From Nitzschia sp. DOCU1 (lineage: Eukaryota > Bacillariophyta > Bacillariophyceae > Bacillariales > Bacillariaceae), in the NCBI GenBank assembly GCA_951394045.1, contig OX595986.1, positions 496,001 through 560,000 of the forward strand: a DNA stretch of 64,000 nucleotides, in the 5' to 3' direction. The notes under the pieces were generated by a model. It was given only the letters and a program-made list of their open reading frames with translations. It did not search any database and was not told where the DNA came from. The position numbers and the translations under genes were made by a program. Numbering within the stretch: position 1 is the stretch's first letter; each line of letters opens with the position of its first letter. Of the stretch, positions 60,897 through 64,000 are shown piece by piece.

Positions 60897-61721
60897 ATGG
60901 AAACATCAGGAATAGATTCAGATATTACCTTAACGGAGAGGATGCGGCTTCAAAGCAAAGATCAGCACGACCAGAGTAACAAGCTGGTGAATTTGAAGCT
61001 AGCGCTTGCCCTCACTTCCAAACCACTTTACGCGGAGGCCATATCATTGTTTTGGCCCATTTACCGGGAGCTGGAACTCTTGCTAGAAAAACACAAAGAT
61101 CATCATCAATTGGGGCGGCTTTACCCCCTCTTGCCCATTTTGCGTCGGGCTGACCTGTTCGAAAAGGATATGGAATCTTTGCTCGGAGACCATGCTTCTA
61201 CCATACAACTGAAAGCGCGACGTCTTGACAACCAAGAAGGGAAAGAGAAATTTTCTCCACCAGAACTTCAAGAATATGTCGATCTTCTACGAAAACTTTC
61301 CAAAGAAGATCCAGTAATGCTGGTACCATATATCTATTCCATGTACAGCGCAATCCTCGCAGGTGGTTGGATCCTTAAGCGCATGGTCAGTCAATCTTTC
61401 TTTTTGAAGACTGAAGAAGGAGTGGCAATTTATAAAATATCTTTGGAAGGATCAAGTTTCCAAAACATTGCTGAATTTCGAAGCGCAATGAAACGAGTTG
61501 TCAACGACGAGATGACCCTGGGGGTGAAAGACCAAGAGCGTATCGTGAACGAGACACCCAACGTATTTGTCCGTAACAACAAGTTGGTGGCGACAGCTCA
61601 AGATTCTGACATCTTCCAGAAGGTGTGGACAGATTGCCGTCGATATTTGCTAGTGGTTTCTTCTCTTGTTGTCGCACTGTTCGGAATTTGGATTGTCAAA
61701 GTTCGTAGTGGCTACAAATGA
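60897..61721 (+). CDS. Heme oxygenase-like protein with C-terminal membrane anchor
   Basis: A 274-residue protein starting at ATG 60897. Alignment by eye to heme oxygenases places His24 (SKDQHDQSN) at the proximal heme ligand position. It is followed by NLKLALALTSKPLYAEAIS and YRELELLLEKHK. The distal-helix region DPVMLVPYIYSMYSA keeps the Gly-Gly of AGGW, but the Asp that activates oxygen in human HO-1 is replaced by a hydrophobic residue. A C-terminal helix (YLLVVSSLVVALFGIWIV) is a tail anchor, suggesting the ER. Heme breakdown to biliverdin is likely but activity may be altered. There is no plastid signal, so it is not the plastid bilin-synthesis form. Confidence 0.82.
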   Translation: METSGIDSDITLTERMRLQSKDQHDQSNKLVNLKLALALTSKPLYAEAISLFWPIYRELELLLEKHKDHHQLGRLYPLLPILRRADLFEKDMESLLGDHASTIQLKARRLDNQEGKEKFSPPELQEYVDLLRKLSKEDPVMLVPYIYSMYSAILAGGWILKRMVSQSFFLKTEEGVAIYKISLEGSSFQNIAEFRSAMKRVVNDEMTLGVKDQERIVNETPNVFVRNNKLVATAQDSDIFQKVWTDCRRYLLVVSSLVVALFGIWIVKVRSGYK

Positions 61722-61822
61722 AAATGGTGTCGCGATTTTTGTGGCGCTGATAATTTTATTTTTGATATTAGGAACACTGCAGTACTAGGGGCATACTGGA
61801 CCCGCTGACAAAACTTCTACAC

Positions 61823-62899
61823 TCAAAAACTCATCGTCTCTCGCTCATGGAAGCCCGTAATTTTGGGCGTTGATTCGAGCTTGAAATCTCTTTCAGCTGG
61901 AGCGCACCAGCCCATACTGTCCTCCAGAAGGCTGGTGATTGTAGCAAACACCCCATCGATGGCATCGCCACGCCTCTGCGATTGTATTGACTCGTGCTTG
62001 TTTGGGCGCTGCAGTTTCTTGATTTGCTCCTTCAATTTCGCCTCCCGTTTCGCCGCCTGGTTTCGTTCTCGTTCTATTATAGCAGCTTTGGCTTGCACCT
62101 GAGTCTCCAAGTCCCTAACTTTGTCGAGAAGCGGTTTCTCCATACTTTCAAATTTGGACTTTACACCGGCCAGTTCCCTCTCCATCTCTAACTTTGCAAC
62201 AGTTGCCTTCTCAACCATTCCCTCCAACAGCAAAACACGTTCTTTCGACTTGATTTTATAAGCTCTCAATTGCTGTTGTTTTTCTTTTGCGGTTGCAAAC
62301 GAAGCCTTTAGTGCTTTGCATAGGTTCTCCATGTGTTCTGGTTTGCAATTTGAGTTGTTCTGCTGGCTTATCTCCTGTGAAGATACGCGCAGTTGCTCTA
62401 GTTCCTCCTCGAGTCGACTCATTCGGGCTGCTCCAACTTCTGCTGACTCGAAGTATAGAGTTTCCCATTTCCCGACCTCTTGCTCGAGGTCTTTCAGGAC
62501 CTTCCCATAGTTGTTCGATTTCAGATCATTGAGCTGGTTGCGAAGTGCCCCGTTTTCTTCTCGCAGCTCGAGGATTTGTTCTTTGAATTGGGTGATCTGC
62601 TCTGCATACGCCGCAAGTTCTGCTTCATACTTTGTCTTAATTTCCAATAACTGTCGCAGTTCCTCCGAGTTTTGTTCAGGTGGTGGTACTTTTTTGGAGT
62701 CGTCGTTCATTGGGGCTGCCGCACCAATATCACCCCCAGCGCTGCTTCGTTGCTGTTCCTGCACGGCCCTTTTGTTGTATTTTTTGTTGCTAGTAGAAGC
62801 GAGTTCTTCTAATGTTGCTATTTCTGCCGACGATGATAATAAGTCGTCCAGTATCGCTTGATTTCGATTCTCACGAAGATTGACCTTGCTTTGCCTCAT
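61823..62899 (-). CDS. Coiled-coil protein of unknown function
   Basis: A 358-residue protein starting at ATG 62899. Residues ~80-310 are almost continuous heptad-type coiled coil, for example EEELEQLRVSSQEISQ and KLEMERELAGVKSKFESM. A short globular-looking end (GDAIDGVFATITSLLEDSMG) follows. The N-terminus is polar. Such proteins often tether membranes or link to the cytoskeleton, but no known domain (GRIP, myosin tail) is clear. The stop is about 100 nt from that of the convergent heme oxygenase-like gene. Confidence 0.75.
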   Translation of the reverse strand: MRQSKVNLRENRNQAILDDLLSSSAEIATLEELASTSNKKYNKRAVQEQQRSSAGGDIGAAAPMNDDSKKVPPPEQNSEELRQLLEIKTKYEAELAAYAEQITQFKEQILELREENGALRNQLNDLKSNNYGKVLKDLEQEVGKWETLYFESAEVGAARMSRLEEELEQLRVSSQEISQQNNSNCKPEHMENLCKALKASFATAKEKQQQLRAYKIKSKERVLLLEGMVEKATVAKLEMERELAGVKSKFESMEKPLLDKVRDLETQVQAKAAIIERERNQAAKREAKLKEQIKKLQRPNKHESIQSQRRGDAIDGVFATITSLLEDSMGWCAPAERDFKLESTPKITGFHERETMSF

Positions 62900-63664
62900 C
62901 ACACTTATTGTCGATTCAATCAACTACTCTTCCAAATGGCATGGAGGCAGTCGATAGAAGAAATACTGTCTAATCACTACCTCGAGGGGAGTTATTGTTG
63001 CCTTGTTGATGTTGTTGACGGTCGCCAACGTTTGTTTGCTGGGTTCATTCACGACACATGCTTACGGAAGAAGAAGTCGAAGAGGCACAAGTTGACAAGT
63101 GCATCATCGATGATTCAACTGTCCCCAAGCGATAATGTTGTGAAGAAAACCTCGACGTGCGCCAAAGGAATTAGGGGGCGTGAGCGTTGGATGGCCGGCG
63201 GGCGCTTGCTGCCAAAGCGCACCGCCACGCGTAAAGCGCGCCACGTTGTTCTTTTGATTTTTCACCCCGGCGGGCGGGCGGTCGAATCGATGAAGTCAAT
63301 CATCCTTCGCAGATAGAAGAAGAGATAGACACAGACAGTCAGTCGAAGAAGAGAATCGAATCAGTCGAAGGCCCTACCAAGTAGTCCGTCGAGTCCTCAT
63401 CAGTCGTCTGGTCGTCGCTCGCGACGGAAGGAGATGATAGCGGCGGCCGTGTGACGACGGGCGAAAATGAAAGAGAAACCATAAGAGCATGACGAGATGT
63501 AGGATTCCACTCTAGCTAGCTAGCGTCCCTTCTTTAACTGTACGTAGTTGCAGCTTGCGATTCTGTTACGATGCTTTGTCGCTACAACAGTGCAGAGGTT
63601 TCGGCGAGGGCAGCCACGAGGAAAAGCAACAATAGGGAAGTGCCTTTGAGTTTTATCAGGCTGG
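62900..63664. other. Intergenic region, GC-rich in part
   Basis: About 0.76 kb between two minus-strand genes. A plus-strand frame with ATG at 62936 runs to 63316 but is antisense to the coiled-coil gene's promoter region and has no domain. The stretch around 63180-63290 is GC-rich. No gene called. Confidence 0.45.
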
Positions 63665-64000
63665 TCATGTTATGAAGACTACTCCATGCAAACGGGGCAA
63701 GCTACGTGAAGCAACTCGAAAGCAGTTCATCAATGTTATGGGAGCCGCACTGGTCCCCAGCACCATTTTCTTGGCGTCTGAGTCAAGATTCACAGCATCG
63801 AGTAACAACTGTTGATACACAGCAATCTCGTTCTTTAGCACGCAGCAGGCACTCTTTGTCAACTTGGCTGGAACACTCAACTGCCGAAACATATTTTGTT
63901 TAATTTCCATGACACCGCTTTTCAAAACAACCGCATGAGCATTATCATTTATGCTTTCAACCAGTTGGGCGTTGGCGGAGAACAGACGCTTCCCTTGATG
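63665..64000 (-). CDS. Hypothetical protein, C-terminal part (runs off right edge)
   Basis: The frame is open from the right edge to a TGA at 63665-63667, giving the last 111 residues. The sequence is hydrophilic and probably helical: FSANAQLVESINDNAHAVVL, then KSGVMEIKQNMFRQLSVPAK and KNEIAVYQQLLLDAVNLDSD. No family is recognised from this end. The rest lies outside the window. The even composition and absence of stops over 112 codons support a real gene. Confidence 0.6.
   Translation of the reverse strand, partial: HQGKRLFSANAQLVESINDNAHAVVLKSGVMEIKQNMFRQLSVPAKLTKSACCVLKNEIAVYQQLLLDAVNLDSDAKKMVLGTSAAPITLMNCFRVASRSLPRLHGVVFIT

Noticed and set aside
60897..61721. First idea that the heme oxygenase-like protein lacks its proximal His
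   Set aside because: An ungapped alignment by eye places His24 at the proximal position, so only the distal Asp is missing.

Overview
The window looks like nuclear DNA of a pennate diatom, most likely Phaeodactylum tricornutum or a close relative. The evidence is an Lhcf-type fucoxanthin-chlorophyll a/c protein, several proteins with the diatom plastid presequence (ER signal peptide followed by an ASAFAP-like A-F cleavage motif), short GT-AG introns of about 67-133 nt, tightly packed genes on both strands, and a cluster of single-DBD heat shock factor (HSF) genes. No prokaryotic operons, CRISPR arrays, rRNA or convincing tRNA genes were seen. The species name is an inference.

Layout. 1-10.7 kb: a partial thylakoid-lumen protein, a multi-pass membrane protein, the FCP antenna gene, a class C (GABA-B-like) GPCR and a plastid membrane protein with 19-residue repeats. 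10.7-19.5 kb: four HSF genes on the minus strand. Three lie in a 2,564-bp tandem repeat whose middle copy looks like an unequal-crossover chimera; the fourth is a diverged paralogue. 19.9-31.3 kb: SGNH-like membrane protein, ankyrin-like protein, phosphoglycerate mutase, D-serine dehydratase/D-threonine aldolase-like enzyme, helical-repeat protein, F-box/WD40 protein and a small hypothetical protein. 32.8-41 kb: plastid-type PAP phosphatase (SAL1/HAL2-like), Psb27, a Golgi nucleotide-sugar transporter and two tandem CRAL-TRIO genes. 41-55 kb: a 943-aa protein with a duplicated module, a PPR-like organellar protein, a plastid VOC/glyoxalase-like protein, an organellar MutS with a C-terminal GIY-YIG domain (MSH1-like), and a fusion of phosphoethanolamine-methyltransferase-like and class II aldolase domains. 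55-64 kb: pICln, a plastid transaldolase-like enzyme, an HMG-box protein, a tail-anchored heme oxygenase-like protein, a coiled-coil protein and a gene running off the right edge.

How the genes fit together. Neighbours mostly belong to unrelated pathways, as expected for a eukaryote. Two themes recur: plastid biology (antenna, Psb27, lumen protein, PAP phosphatase, transaldolase-like, VOC, MSH1-like repair) and local duplication (HSF array, CRAL-TRIO pair, intragenic repeats). The two most unusual features are the methyltransferase-aldolase fusion and the HSF array.

Start codons were set at ATG. Introns were called by eye from GT-AG signals, frame continuity and restoration of conserved motifs. 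No homology search was run.
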